Assembly: GCA_905234145.1 (NCBI GenBank) | Contig: CAJOGK010000012.1 | Coordinates: forward strand, 1-55,363 | Length of the DNA stretch: 55,363 nucleotides | Direction of reading: 5' to 3' | Source: an uncultured Prevotella sp. | Lineage (GTDB): Bacteria > Bacteroidota > Bacteroidia > Bacteroidales > Bacteroidaceae | Shown: positions 27,991 through 36,649 of the stretch, in pieces | Numbering within the stretch: the first letter of the stretch is position 1 | Layout: every line of letters starts with the position of its first letter | Made by a program: the position numbers and the translations under genes | The notes under the pieces: model-generated | Told to the model about the DNA's origin: nothing | The model's database searches: none | Seen by the model: the letters and a program-made list of their open reading frames with translations, nothing else

Positions 27991-29004
27991 ATGAAAGTAG
28001 CAATTGTAGGTGCAAGCGGTGCTGTAGGACAGGAGTTCCTTCGCATTCTCGCTGAGCGCAATTTCCCGATGGATGAACTGGTGTTGTTTGGATCAGAGCG
28101 TAGTGCTGGCAAGAAATACACCTATAAGGGAAAGGAGATTGAAGTGAAATTGCTTCAGCATAACGACGATTTCAAGGATGTCGATATCGCCTTTACCTCT
28201 GCAGGTGCAGGCACGTCGAAAGAGTTCGCAGAGACCATCACCAAGTATGGTGCAGTGATGATCGATAATTCAAGTGCATTCCGTATGGACGATGATGTAC
28301 CCTTGGTAGTGCCCGAGTGCAATGCCGCTGATGCCCTGAACCGTCCCCGTGGTATTATAGCCAACCCTAACTGTACCACTATCATGATGGTGGTTGTGCT
28401 TCAGCCTCTGGAGCAGATTTCTCACATCAAGCGTATCCACGTGGCTTCTTATCAGAGTGCCTCTGGTGCAGGTGCTGCAGCCATGGCCGAGCTCCAGCAG
28501 CAATATAAGGAGATGGTAGAAGAGGGCGAGGTAAAGACCATCAAGAAGTTCGCCCACCAGCTGGCTTATAACGTGATTCCTCAGATTGATGTGTTCCAGC
28601 CTAATGGCTACACCAAGGAAGAAATGAAGATGTTCAATGAGACTCGCAAGATCATGCATACAGATGCTAAGTGCTCGGCCATGTGTGTACGTGTAAGCTC
28701 TCTGCGCTCTCATTCAGAGTCTGTTTGGATTGAAACCGAGAAACCGATTAGTGTAGAGGAGGCTCAGAAGGCCATCGCAGCTGCGCCTGGTTGTCAACTT
28801 AAGGACGATCCTGCTACACTCACATACCCTATGCCACTTGAGACAGCTGGCAAGGACGATATCTATGTAGGTCGTGTCCGTAAGGATCTCTCTGACGATT
28901 GCGGTCTTACTTTCTGGCTCTCTGGCGACCAGATTCGTAAGGGTGCTGCTCTGAATGCTGTTCAGATAGCTGAATACCTGATTAAGGTAGGAAATGTGAA
29001 GTAA
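27991..29004 (+). CDS. asd: Aspartate-semialdehyde dehydrogenase
   Basis: 337 residues. It makes aspartate semialdehyde for lysine, diaminopimelate, threonine and methionine. The NADP-binding start is [20 protein letters not shown]; the catalytic Cys is in [13 protein letters not shown] (about 130); [13 protein letters not shown] is also typical. Full length. The stop (TAA) shares its last base with the ATG of the next gene. Confidence 0.97.
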   Translation: MKVAIVGASGAVGQEFLRILAERNFPMDELVLFGSERSAGKKYTYKGKEIEVKLLQHNDDFKDVDIAFTSAGAGTSKEFAETITKYGAVMIDNSSAFRMDDDVPLVVPECNAADALNRPRGIIANPNCTTIMMVVVLQPLEQISHIKRIHVASYQSASGAGAAAMAELQQQYKEMVEEGEVKTIKKFAHQLAYNVIPQIDVFQPNGYTKEEMKMFNETRKIMHTDAKCSAMCVRVSSLRSHSESVWIETEKPISVEEAQKAIAAAPGCQLKDDPATLTYPMPLETAGKDDIYVGRVRKDLSDDCGLTFWLSGDQIRKGAALNAVQIAEYLIKVGNVK

Positions 29005-29471
29005 TGAAGAAACTTCTATTTATAGTTTTCATGCTGCCGCTGATGCTGAGTTGTGGTGTTGGCGACGACGATGGTGAGCGTTTGGGTGATTACATCGTTG
29101 GTACTTGGCTGCGTGGCTGGGAAGAGGGCGATGTGGTCATCGAAGGTTCACCTTTGGATGAAGATGGTTATCCTATATGGACACCAGAAAGATTTACCGA
29201 TAGCAAGTATTGTTTTAAAGATGATGGTGGTTATAATGGCATGGTTCGTACTGGGTCATTTTATTCATTAAATATCGATGGCGATACAATTTATACAGGT
29301 AATTATCGCTGTGACAATAGTAATCTGCAGTTGAACTTCATGATGCAAGGTCGCCAACGGCAGATTCTAGCACAGGTAGCATCATTTTCTGAAACGATGA
29401 TGACTATTCGTTATCATTATGTTGAAAGTCAATTGGATATAACCGTTATCATGAGACTCCGTAAGGAGTAA
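29004..29471 (+). CDS. Small lipoprotein, lipocalin-like
   Basis: 155 residues. A lipoprotein signal ends at Cys17 (LMLSC). The residues after the Cys are GVGDDDGE; an acidic stretch here is a known surface-export signal of Bacteroidetes lipoproteins. The rest alternates strands (IVGTWLRGW, then IDGDTIYTGNYRCDNSNLQLNFMMQG), as in lipocalin-like domains of the phylum. No exact family recognised. It is coupled to asd (TAATG), but a metabolic link is not evident. The last codons form part of a strong terminator. Confidence 0.75.
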   Translation: MKKLLFIVFMLPLMLSCGVGDDDGERLGDYIVGTWLRGWEEGDVVIEGSPLDEDGYPIWTPERFTDSKYCFKDDGGYNGMVRTGSFYSLNIDGDTIYTGNYRCDNSNLQLNFMMQGRQRQILAQVASFSETMMTIRYHYVESQLDITVIMRLRKE

Positions 29472-29490
29472 TCATGATAACGGCCTTTTT
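29443..29490 (+). terminator. Long terminator overlapping the lipoprotein stop codon
   Basis: CCGTTATCATGA (29443-29454) pairs perfectly with 29472-29483, with an inner GACTCC/GGAGT stem around GTAA, followed by five T. The stop codon lies in the loop region. The TonB-dependent receptor gene on the other strand ends in the same T-run. Confidence 0.92.
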
Positions 29491-31546
29491 AGAACTTAAT
29501 ATTAAACGACACAGACGGTACGATGCCAAACAGTGAATATTGTACGGCACGCGTACCTCTTTTTCCATTATTATCCTCGAAGTTGATGATATATGGGTTG
29601 TAGCGGTTGTAAACGTTATAGATACTGAAGGCCCACTCGATGGTAGTCTTCGTATACTGTTTTTTCCACACGGCACCTAAGTCCAGATGGTGATAGTCGG
29701 GGGCACGATAGCCGTTGCGCTCTGTGTAGTAATACACCCAGTTACCCTCGATTTCATACTTGCCGCTGGGCGCTGTAAGGGCCTGACCTGTATTGAAGAT
29801 CCAAGTGGCACTCAGGGTCCAACGGTTCGTCAGCTTATAGGCTGCTACGATATTAATATCATGACGACGGTCGTTGTTGGCATCATACCATTTGCCGCCA
29901 TTTACACCGTCAATCTGCGTCTTTGACCATGAAAGGGTGTAGTTCAACCATCCTGTCAGTCTGCCGCCATTCTTTCTTGCACTGAACTCCACACCATAAC
30001 CCTTACCTTTACCAGCCAGAATCAGACGCTCTATCTCGATCTCACTACTGAAGGTTTTTCCGTCACGATAGTCGAGTGCATTTTTAATGTGGCGATAGTA
30101 GCCCTCTACAGAGAAATCGTACATTTGCGTGGGTGTCATTATAAAGAAACCGGCACTTACCTGATCGGCTATCTCTGGTTTGATAATGTTACTGCTCATG
30201 GTGTAACGGTCGAATGGGGTAGAGGTGGTCTGATTTCTCAGGGCGTGTACGTTTTGCGAGGTTCTGGTATAGCCCACCTTGATTGCGGTCAGGTCTGATG
30301 GCTTGAAGTTGATGCTCAGACGTGGCTCGAGTGTCAGGTAGGTCTTTACGATTTTGTTCTTGGGGTAGTTATAATACCAGTCGATATCGCCTTGAGGGGT
30401 AATGTCGTAATAGTAGGAACCTCCTAACGGACAGAAAGCCGTCAGTCGTAAACCTGCCGATACATCAAATCGCTCGTTTACAGGTAAGATAGCGTTCAGC
30501 CAGATGGCATTATCCCAGGCTCTGCGCTGTTCCTTCTCATGCAGGTTTACTTTCTGCCACTCTGCTGACTTTACATTCATCAGTGCTGTCTGCAAACCTG
30601 CATCCAGACGATATTTGCCAAGGCCGATATGGAAGTCCTGACGGAAGCCCGTCTGACGGATATGACCTGCAAACCATAGGTTCATGCCCAACAAATCGGT
30701 CGCATCGTCAGTCTCATAGCCGCTATAATAGAAGTTCGACTGCGAGTAGGTATTGTCGTTAAAGTAGTGCAACCATTTCAAACTGGCTGAGAGGTTGTTC
30801 CAGCGCAAGTCTACCAGTTTCTCCAGTCCTGTACGGTCCTTACCAGAGAAGAATGTTAAAAACAGCTGGTTCCTGCCATCGATATTCCAGTCGAGCTTGG
30901 CATTTACATCGTAGAAATAGAGCTTGTTGCCACTGAAATCCTTCGAAAGCTTCAGGAATCCGTCCATATACGAGCGACGGGCCGTAACCAGAAATCCAGC
31001 CTTTCCCTTAGCGATAGGACCTTCGATGGTGGCTTTAGCCGCAAGCAGCCCGATAGATGCACCACCATGAAACTCGTATTTATTGCCCGTTTTGCCCACG
31101 ATATCAAGCACAGCCGATGAAGCACCACCAAATTGAGCAGGCAGTAATCCTTTATATAAGGTGGCCGCAGCAAGGGCATCGTCGTTAAAGGCTGAGAAGA
31201 GACCTCCCAGGTGCCCGGCGTTGTAAACGGGCGTTACATCGAGCAGAATCTGATTCTGTGCCGAGGTACCACCACGTACCTGGAATCCGCTTGAGGCATC
31301 GCTTTCTGCCTTCACACCAGCCAGGAGCTGTAGTGAACGCATGATGTCGCGCTCGCCAAACAGCTGGGGCGAGGCGGTGAGTTCCTTAATCTTCAGTTGT
31401 TCTGCACCTGCCTGTACATTCTCCACACGTTGACGGGCATTATTCGATACTACCACCACCTCTTTCAGTTTCTCTGATTGGATGGTGTCAGGCTCTGCCA
31501 AAGCGAGTGCCAGGAGGGCCGAGAGTGCTATGTTGAGTGTAAACAT
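29489..31546 (-). CDS. TonB-dependent receptor
   Basis: 685 residues. Signal peptide at 1-17 (LALALA), then a plug domain (VVVSNNARQRVENVQAGAEQL; FQVRGGTSAQNQILLD) and a 22-strand barrel ending FNIKF. It lacks the N-terminal carboxypeptidase-like domain common in SusC-type receptors, and no SusD is near; together this points to a metal, vitamin or siderophore substrate rather than a glycan. The substrate is unknown. The -7 box is only 5 nt before ATG. Confidence 0.9.
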   Translation of the reverse strand: MFTLNIALSALLALALAEPDTIQSEKLKEVVVVSNNARQRVENVQAGAEQLKIKELTASPQLFGERDIMRSLQLLAGVKAESDASSGFQVRGGTSAQNQILLDVTPVYNAGHLGGLFSAFNDDALAAATLYKGLLPAQFGGASSAVLDIVGKTGNKYEFHGGASIGLLAAKATIEGPIAKGKAGFLVTARRSYMDGFLKLSKDFSGNKLYFYDVNAKLDWNIDGRNQLFLTFFSGKDRTGLEKLVDLRWNNLSASLKWLHYFNDNTYSQSNFYYSGYETDDATDLLGMNLWFAGHIRQTGFRQDFHIGLGKYRLDAGLQTALMNVKSAEWQKVNLHEKEQRRAWDNAIWLNAILPVNERFDVSAGLRLTAFCPLGGSYYYDITPQGDIDWYYNYPKNKIVKTYLTLEPRLSINFKPSDLTAIKVGYTRTSQNVHALRNQTTSTPFDRYTMSSNIIKPEIADQVSAGFFIMTPTQMYDFSVEGYYRHIKNALDYRDGKTFSSEIEIERLILAGKGKGYGVEFSARKNGGRLTGWLNYTLSWSKTQIDGVNGGKWYDANNDRRHDINIVAAYKLTNRWTLSATWIFNTGQALTAPSGKYEIEGNWVYYYTERNGYRAPDYHHLDLGAVWKKQYTKTTIEWAFSIYNVYNRYNPYIINFEDNNGKRGTRAVQYSLFGIVPSVSFNIKF

Positions 31547-31551
31547 GGGTG

Positions 31552-31559
31552 CAAAGGTA
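31552..31559 (-). promoter_or_regulatory. -7 element (TACCTTTG) of the TonB-dependent receptor gene
   Basis: Five bases (CACCC) separate it from ATG 31546, so the mRNA is likely leaderless or nearly so. The -33 region is weak. Confidence 0.7.
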
Positions 31560-31633
31560 ATATAAAAAATGAAAAAAAGGAAGAAAGGGGGAACGAAAAG
31601 CGTTCATTTTTTCATTTTTTCATTTATAATGTG

Positions 31634-31641
31634 TAATTTTG
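31634..31641 (+). promoter_or_regulatory. -7 element (TAATTTTG) of the lipoprotein gene at 31668
   Basis: Fits TAnnTTTG. Just upstream are three 8-nt units (CATTTTTT, CATTTTTT, CATTTATA, 31605-31628) that can pair with the A-rich stretch at 31564-31578. Confidence 0.55.
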
Positions 31642-31667
31642 CAGCAAATATCTAAACTTTATCGAAT

Positions 31668-32135
31668 ATGAAGAAACTATTATTGGCCATTTCGGCTTTC
31701 TTGTTTTTGGGTGCCTGCAGTGGTGAGCAGGATATGATTTATCGTGGACTCTCTATGAAGATGAGCTGCAAATCGTTTGTCGATTCGATGTCGCAGCGTG
31801 GTTTTGCTATTGATTCTGCAGCATCGCCCGACTCTACTGGTCGAGTGATTGTGATGAAGCATCCTGCTGAGAAGTATCATATTCTTATTGGTCAGAAGAA
31901 CGATACCATTCAGGCCATTCGCGAAATCTATAAGATTTCTACCAACGACAGCACGCGCCGTTTGTGGCAGCAATTGCGTGATGGTTTGGAGACTGAAACC
32001 GGTAAGTGGCCCAATTGCCCGATGCTAAAGGACGATCACAAGATTGCTAAGTTCGAGCTCGATGGCGGCTTCATCACCATCACCCTCGAAAACACTTATA
32101 CCCCCAATCTCTACGTGCTTTACGAAGTGAAGTAA
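31668..32135 (+). CDS. Small lipoprotein of unknown function
   Basis: 155 residues with a lipoprotein signal ending at Cys17 (LFLGACSGEQ). After that come MIYRGLSMKMSCKSFVDSMSQRGF-like sequence and a mixed alpha/beta region. No family recognised. It is a monocistronic unit with its own -7 box. The inverted-repeat element starts about 23 nt after the stop. Confidence 0.75.
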   Translation: MKKLLLAISAFLFLGACSGEQDMIYRGLSMKMSCKSFVDSMSQRGFAIDSAASPDSTGRVIVMKHPAEKYHILIGQKNDTIQAIREIYKISTNDSTRRLWQQLRDGLETETGKWPNCPMLKDDHKIAKFELDGGFITITLENTYTPNLYVLYEVK

Positions 32136-32158
32136 CGTTTCCTTATTTTGGTTGACTG

Positions 32159-32703
32159 CAAAAAAGACCTCCCCTCCTACCCTAAATGGGCTGAAATGCC
32201 GATAAATACAGGGCTTAGGGCACGGGAGGTGTACTCGCAACACCTCCCGTACACCTCCCGTCAAGATAAATTTTCTTTATATACTTAGTTAGACCATTTT
32301 TGCGCTCTAGTTAGAGAAAATTTGCGCCCTAACAAGAGAAATAGTTTTTCTAGGTGTAGCTTAAAATAAATAATTGCGAAAATATTTTATAGAGTAAAGA
32401 GGCCTCAAAGTTGGCAGAAATATGCCACTAATTCTAAATTTTGCTGGCATTAAATGTAAAAATTGCTAGATTTAATGATTGTACTATTTTGATTTAATAG
32501 TAGCGGAAATACGTTAAAAAGAGCCTTTTGTTTGCTTGTATATATTTGGTAAAAATTATTTAGTGTTTTCAATGTCTAAACTCTGATATGCCTGAGGAGT
32601 AACGGGAGGTGTACGGGAGGTGTTGCGAGTACACCTCCCGTGCCCTAAGCCCTGTATTTATCGGCATTTCAGCCCATTTAGGGTAGGAGGGGAGGTGTTT
32701 TTC
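32159..32703. mobile_element. MITE-like element with 95-bp perfect terminal inverted repeats
   Basis: The left arm 32167-32261 is the exact reverse complement of 32602-32696 (95 of 95). After one mismatch, five more bases pair (32161-32165 with 32698-32702). GACTG directly flanks both ends (32154-32158 and 32704-32708), a possible 5-bp target duplication. Each arm holds two direct copies of ACACCTCCCGT and can fold by itself (CCCTAA with TTAGGG; ACGGGAGGTGT with ACACCTCCCGT). The 340-bp core is AT-rich, has no gene, and contains the 27-bp motif also seen at 17-43, two 22-nt direct repeats (32299-32342) and a small hairpin (TGGCA/TGCCA). No transposase is present. Confidence 0.8.
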
Positions 32704-32713
32704 GACTGAGCAC

Positions 32714-32745
32714 AAAAAAAGGTTTCCATTTGGAAACCTTTTTTT
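32714..32745 (-). terminator. Terminator of tRNA-Gln (bidirectional)
   Basis: Seven A plus GGTTTCCA pair perfectly with TGGAAACC plus seven T around a 2-nt loop. It lies 3 nt past the 3' end of tRNA-Gln. Confidence 0.95.
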
Positions 32746-32748
32746 CAG

Positions 32749-32819
32749 TTGGGGTACCCGGACTCGAACCAGGAAAGGCAGGACCAGAATCTGCAGTGTT
32801 ACCATTACACCATACCCCA
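32749..32819 (-). tRNA. tRNA-Gln (anticodon CTG)
   Basis: Acceptor TGGGGTA pairs with TACCCCA, the anticodon loop TTCTGGT gives CTG, and the T arm has GGTTCGAGTCC. The last pair of the anticodon stem next to the loop is A/C rather than a Watson-Crick pair. CCA is not encoded. Confidence 0.93.
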
Positions 32820-32841
32820 ATGGAATTCTGAATTGCGGGTG

Positions 32842-32872
32842 CAAAGGTACTACTTTTTTGCGAACTACCAAA
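32842..32872 (-). promoter_or_regulatory. Promoter of tRNA-Gln
   Basis: TTTG (32869-32872), a 19-nt spacer and TACCTTTG (32842-32849). Confidence 0.85.
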
Positions 32873-32919
32873 ACTTTTAGGAGAAAATTTATAAAAAACC
32901 GCAATTTTTTCGCTTTTCT

Positions 32920-32950
32920 TTTGTTATTCGCCGTTTTATGAGTACCTTTG
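32920..32950 (+). promoter_or_regulatory. Promoter of rsfS-ftsH-cdsA
   Basis: TTTG (32920-32923), a 19-nt spacer and TACCTTTG (32943-32950), 28 nt before the rsfS ATG. Confidence 0.85.
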
Positions 32951-32978
32951 CAGCTCGATACACCTTATTAAATATATA

Positions 32979-33329
32979 ATGCAAGAACTTGTAAACGTTA
33001 TAACGGAAGCAATCCAAGAGAAGAAAGGTCGCGATATCGTCATCGCTGACTTGCGAAAGATAGAAGGCACCATCTGCCAATACTTCATCATCTGTACTGG
33101 CAATTCGCCCACACAGGTGGAAGCCATCGCTGAGAGCATCGGTGATATGGCCCGCGAGCGTCTGAAGGAAAAGCCTACCCATGTGGTTGGTCTGGAAAAC
33201 GCCCAGTGGGTAGCGATGGACTTTACCGATGTGTTGGTGCATGTATTCCTGCCTGATGTGAGGGAGTACTATGATCTGGAGCACCTCTGGGAGGATGCGA
33301 AGATTGTCCAAATCGAGAATTTGGATTAA
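32979..33329 (+). CDS. rsfS: Ribosome silencing factor RsfS
   Basis: 116 residues, usual length. It binds ribosomal protein uL14 and blocks joining of the subunits when nutrients are low. Typical sequence: GRDIVIADLRKIEGTICQYFIICTG and AQWVAMDFTDVLVHVFLPDVREYYDLEHLW. First gene of an operon with ftsH and cdsA; the order is the usual one in Bacteroidales. Confidence 0.95.
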   Translation: MQELVNVITEAIQEKKGRDIVIADLRKIEGTICQYFIICTGNSPTQVEAIAESIGDMARERLKEKPTHVVGLENAQWVAMDFTDVLVHVFLPDVREYYDLEHLWEDAKIVQIENLD

Positions 33330-33373
33330 ACATTAAACATTAAATTTCAGAAACATTAAAGATTAAAGATAAA
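33330..33373. repeat. 7-nt tandem repeats filling the rsfS-ftsH spacer
   Basis: Units ACATTAA, ACATTAA, then ATTTCAG plus two bases, ACATTAA, AGATTAA and AGATAAA run up to the GTG start of ftsH. Confidence 0.75.
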
Positions 33374-35431
33374 GTGGAAAAACAGAAACAGAAGCCAAAC
33401 AATAATGGTCCTAAGATGAACATGCCCAGATTCAATATGAACTGGATTTACTTTATTGCTATACTTTCCCTCGGACTACTCTACTTCTCAAGTGGCGGTC
33501 CTGAAAACAGTAGCATGTCGAGAAACACCACCTATTCTAATTTTAAGACGTTGGTGAATAAAGGCTATGCCTCGAAGATTGTGGTCAATAAGCCACAAAG
33601 CATGCTGAAGATGTATGTAAAGCCTGAGCATATTCGCGACGTGTTTCATCAGAGTGCCCAACAAACGGGCAATGAGCCCTACCTCGAAGTGGAGTTTGGT
33701 AGCATCGATCAGGTAGAGGAGTTTATCAACAAGGCCAAGGAAGATAAAGTCTTCACTGGCGAGTATTCTTTCGACAACAAGCGCGATAGTGAGTTCTTTA
33801 CGAACATTCTCTATAACTTCATGCCCATCCTGCTGATTGTGGGTCTTTGGATTTTCTTCATGCGTCGCATGGGTGGCGGTGGAGGCGGCATGGGAGGCGG
33901 AGGCGTCTTCAGTGTCGGCAAGTCGAAGGCTAAGATGTATGAAAAAGGTGGCGACCTCGGTATTACTTTCAAGGATGTCGCAGGTCAGGCTGGAGCCAAA
34001 CAGGAGATCCAGGAGATTGTCGACTTCCTGAAGAATCCGCAGAAATATACCGATCTCGGAGGTAAGATTCCCAAGGGCGCCTTGCTAGTAGGCCCTCCAG
34101 GAACGGGTAAGACCCTCTTGGCTAAGGCCGTCGCTGGCGAAGCGGGTGTACCATTCTTCTCGATGTCAGGTTCTGATTTCGTGGAGATGTTCGTTGGTGT
34201 GGGCGCTAGTCGCGTGCGCGACCTGTTCAACCAGGCCAAGACCAAGTCGCCTTGTATCATTTTTATCGACGAGATTGATGCGGTAGGTCGTGCCCGTAGT
34301 AAGAATCCGGCGATGGGCGGCAACGATGAGCGCGAGAATACGCTGAATGCCCTGCTTACGGAGATGGACGGCTTTGGTACCAATAGCGGTATCATCATTC
34401 TGGCCGCAACCAACCGTGCTGATATGCTCGACTCTGCACTCTTGCGTGCGGGTCGTTTTGATCGCCAGATTCATGTAGATCTCCCAGACCTCAACGAACG
34501 TAAGGAGGTATTCAAGGTTCATCTGAAACCTGTGAAGATCGACGAGAGTGTGGATATCGACTTCCTGGCGCGTCAGACCCCTGGTTTCTCTGGTGCCGAT
34601 ATTGCCAATGTATGTAATGAGGCAGCACTGATTGCGGCTCGTCATAATAGTCCGATGGTAGGCAAACAGGACTTCCTCGATGCTGTCGATCGTATCATTG
34701 GTGGTTTGGAGAAGAAAACCAAGGTGATGACTCAGGCTGAGAAGCGCTCGATTGCCATCCATGAGGCTGGTCATGCCACGATTTCTTGGTTTACAGAGTT
34801 CGCTAATCCCTTGGTTAAGGTCAGCATCGTACCTCGTGGTCAGGCGCTGGGAGCTGCTTGGTACTTGCCAGAGGAGCGTGTGCTTCAGACCAAAGAGGCC
34901 ATGCTCGATGAGATGTGCTCGCTCTTGGGAGGTCGTGCCGCAGAGGAATTGTTTATCGGACAAATTTCTACTGGTGCGATGAACGACCTGGAGCGTACTA
35001 CCAAACAGGCCTATGGTATGGTGGCTTTCGCTGGTATGAGCGACAAGTTGCGCAATCTGTGTTATTATAACAACGCAGAGTATCAGTTCCAGAAGCCTTA
35101 CTCTGAGACCACCGCTAAGTTGATAGACGAAGAGGTGATGCGCATGATTGATGAGCAATACGAACGTGCCAAGCAAATTCTGTCGGAGCATAAGGAGGGA
35201 CACGCCCAACTGGCTCAGTTGCTTCTCGATCGCGAGGTGATCTTTGCAGAGGATGTCGAACGTATCTTTGGCAAGCGTCCTTGGACCTCTCGTGCCGAGG
35301 AACTCCTCGAAGCCCAGATGCGAGCCGATGCTGAGCGTATGGCTGAAGAGCGTGCTAAGGAGTTGGAGAATTTGGAGGCTAAGAAGGACGGTGATACTAA
35401 TGAATCGGACGATGCGGAGAAATCCGTTTAA
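33374..35431 (+). CDS. ftsH: ATP-dependent zinc metalloprotease FtsH
   Basis: 685 residues, a hexameric membrane protease. One helix near residues 22-40, a periplasmic domain, then a second helix ([18 protein letters not shown]) and a glycine-rich linker. The AAA domain has Walker A GPPGTGKT (about 240) and [12 protein letters not shown]; the zinc site is HEAGHA (about 462). The start is GTG at 33374; the next ATG, at residue 15, would also keep all domains. The last codons are part of a 9-nt repeat (AATCCGTTT, AATCCGTTA, AATCCGTTG; 35421-35447) that runs into the spacer. Confidence 0.95.
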   Translation: MEKQKQKPNNNGPKMNMPRFNMNWIYFIAILSLGLLYFSSGGPENSSMSRNTTYSNFKTLVNKGYASKIVVNKPQSMLKMYVKPEHIRDVFHQSAQQTGNEPYLEVEFGSIDQVEEFINKAKEDKVFTGEYSFDNKRDSEFFTNILYNFMPILLIVGLWIFFMRRMGGGGGGMGGGGVFSVGKSKAKMYEKGGDLGITFKDVAGQAGAKQEIQEIVDFLKNPQKYTDLGGKIPKGALLVGPPGTGKTLLAKAVAGEAGVPFFSMSGSDFVEMFVGVGASRVRDLFNQAKTKSPCIIFIDEIDAVGRARSKNPAMGGNDERENTLNALLTEMDGFGTNSGIIILAATNRADMLDSALLRAGRFDRQIHVDLPDLNERKEVFKVHLKPVKIDESVDIDFLARQTPGFSGADIANVCNEAALIAARHNSPMVGKQDFLDAVDRIIGGLEKKTKVMTQAEKRSIAIHEAGHATISWFTEFANPLVKVSIVPRGQALGAAWYLPEERVLQTKEAMLDEMCSLLGGRAAEELFIGQISTGAMNDLERTTKQAYGMVAFAGMSDKLRNLCYYNNAEYQFQKPYSETTAKLIDEEVMRMIDEQYERAKQILSEHKEGHAQLAQLLLDREVIFAEDVERIFGKRPWTSRAEELLEAQMRADAERMAEERAKELENLEAKKDGDTNESDDAEKSV

Positions 35432-35464
35432 TCCGTTAAATCCGTTGTTGAAAATTATTTGTAT

Positions 35465-36319
35465 ATGAAGAATTTCATTGTTAGAGCGATTACTGGCGTG
35501 CTGTTTGTAGCCGTCATCGTATGCAGCTTTTTAAAGCCGCAAACTATGGTGCTGCTCTTTGCCCTTGTTACGGGCTTGACCATCTGGGAGTTTACGGGCT
35601 TGGTGAATAATCGCGAGGGTATTACCACCAATCGCATGATTTCCACAGTAGCAGGCGTGTATTTCTTCCTTGCGATGGCAGGTTATTGTAGCGAGTTTAC
35701 ACCCACAGCTGTGTTTATCCCCTATCTGGTAACACTCATCTATCTGCTGATAGCAGAACTTTACCTAAAACAAGAGGATCCGATTCACGACTGGGCCTAC
35801 ACGATGATGAGTCAACTCTACATCGCTTTGCCTTTCTCGTTGCTCAATGCCTTGGCTTTCCATCAGGCAGCTGATGCACCCTATGTGGTCTACGACCCGG
35901 TATTGCCTCTCTCTGTATTTGTTTTTCTCTGGCTCAACGATACAGGTGCCTATCTCTGTGGTTCGTTGCTGGGCAAGCACAAGCTCTTCCCCCGCATCTC
36001 TCCAGGTAAGAGCTGGGAAGGCTCTATCGGTGGTGGCATTCTGGTAATGGTTGTTGCAGCACTGATCCCAACGTGCCTCGCCCAACTATTATCTATAAAC
36101 TATCATCTATCAACTATCCAATGGGTTGGTCTAGGTCTTACCATTGTCATCTTTGGCACTTGGGGCGATTTGATTGAGTCGCTCTTCAAACGCACCATTG
36201 GCATTAAGGACTCTGGTAACATCCTTCCAGGTCATGGTGGTATGCTCGACAGATTCGATTCTTCACTCTTAGCTATCCCTGCTGCAGTGGTGTATCTTTA
36301 CACCTTATTATATATATAG
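35465..36319 (+). CDS. cdsA: Phosphatidate cytidylyltransferase
   Basis: 284 residues; makes CDP-diacylglycerol from phosphatidate and CTP. About eight membrane helices. The signature near the C-terminus is GIKDSGNILPGHGGMLDRFDS; SPGKSWEGSIGG lies before it. ATG 35465 is preferred over the TTG six bases upstream. The loop LLSINYHLSTIQ (about residue 205-220) is encoded by five 7-nt repeats (36084-36118) and looks like an in-frame insertion. Confidence 0.94.
   Translation: MKNFIVRAITGVLFVAVIVCSFLKPQTMVLLFALVTGLTIWEFTGLVNNREGITTNRMISTVAGVYFFLAMAGYCSEFTPTAVFIPYLVTLIYLLIAELYLKQEDPIHDWAYTMMSQLYIALPFSLLNALAFHQAADAPYVVYDPVLPLSVFVFLWLNDTGAYLCGSLLGKHKLFPRISPGKSWEGSIGGGILVMVVAALIPTCLAQLLSINYHLSTIQWVGLGLTIVIFGTWGDLIESLFKRTIGIKDSGNILPGHGGMLDRFDSSLLAIPAAVVYLYTLLYI
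36084..36118. repeat. Five 7-nt tandem repeats inside cdsA
   Basis: Units AACTATT, ATCTATA, AACTATC, ATCTATC and AACTATC. Related to the alaS-merR spacer array (first and last units identical, 29 of 37 bases shared). Confidence 0.85.
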
Positions 36320-36371
36320 GGGACAAAAAGTATTAAAAATGCTGCTCAAACTAAAAAAAGTGCGCAAAAAG

Positions 36372-36403
36372 TTTGGTGGATTAGGATTTTTTATCTAATT
36401 TTG
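36372..36403 (+). promoter_or_regulatory. Upstream promoter before the large lipoprotein gene
   Basis: TTTG (36372-36375), a 20-nt spacer and TAATTTTG (36396-36403). It lies 247 nt before the gene and may drive a small RNA or peptide. Confidence 0.7.
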
Positions 36404-36417
36404 CAGAGATTTATAAA

Positions 36418-36486
36418 ATGTTTAACGTGCGCCCGGAGGTTAAAATTGAGGCAGTTATGCCGAAATTGAGACTAAAAGGTGCTTAA
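36418..36486 (+). CDS. Possible 22-residue leader peptide
   Basis: ATG begins 15 nt after the -7 box at 36396 and the frame has 22 codons (starts MFNVRPEVKIEA, ends RLKGA). It ends before the second promoter. Only position supports it; it may be chance. The rest of the 330-base gap 36320-36649 holds the two promoters and nothing else that I can name. Confidence 0.25.
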   Translation: MFNVRPEVKIEAVMPKLRLKGA

Positions 36487-36529
36487 AAAGCAAAAATTTC
36501 ATTCAAAAAGAAAAAAAAATGCTTAAAAG

Positions 36530-36561
36530 TTTGGATGTTACGTGAATAATATCTATCTTTG
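36530..36561 (+). promoter_or_regulatory. Main promoter of the large lipoprotein gene
   Basis: TTTG (36530-36533), a 20-nt spacer and TATCTTTG (36554-36561). The leader of about 85 nt is AT-rich. Confidence 0.8.
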
Positions 36562-36649
36562 CAGCGGTTTTTGGGCCGGAATAGAATAAAGAAAGTATAA
36601 AATATACATTAATTAATATAGTAATTTAATCATTTTAATTAAAAGCATT

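Noticed and set aside
32569..32904. 111-codon minus frame reading through tRNA-Gln
   Set aside because: It crosses a tRNA, its terminator and one arm of the inverted-repeat element.
33374..33415. ATG 33416 as the ftsH start instead of GTG 33374
   Set aside because: The GTG start gives an N-terminus ([15 protein letters not shown]) like other Bacteroidales FtsH and abuts the repeat spacer; the ATG remains possible.
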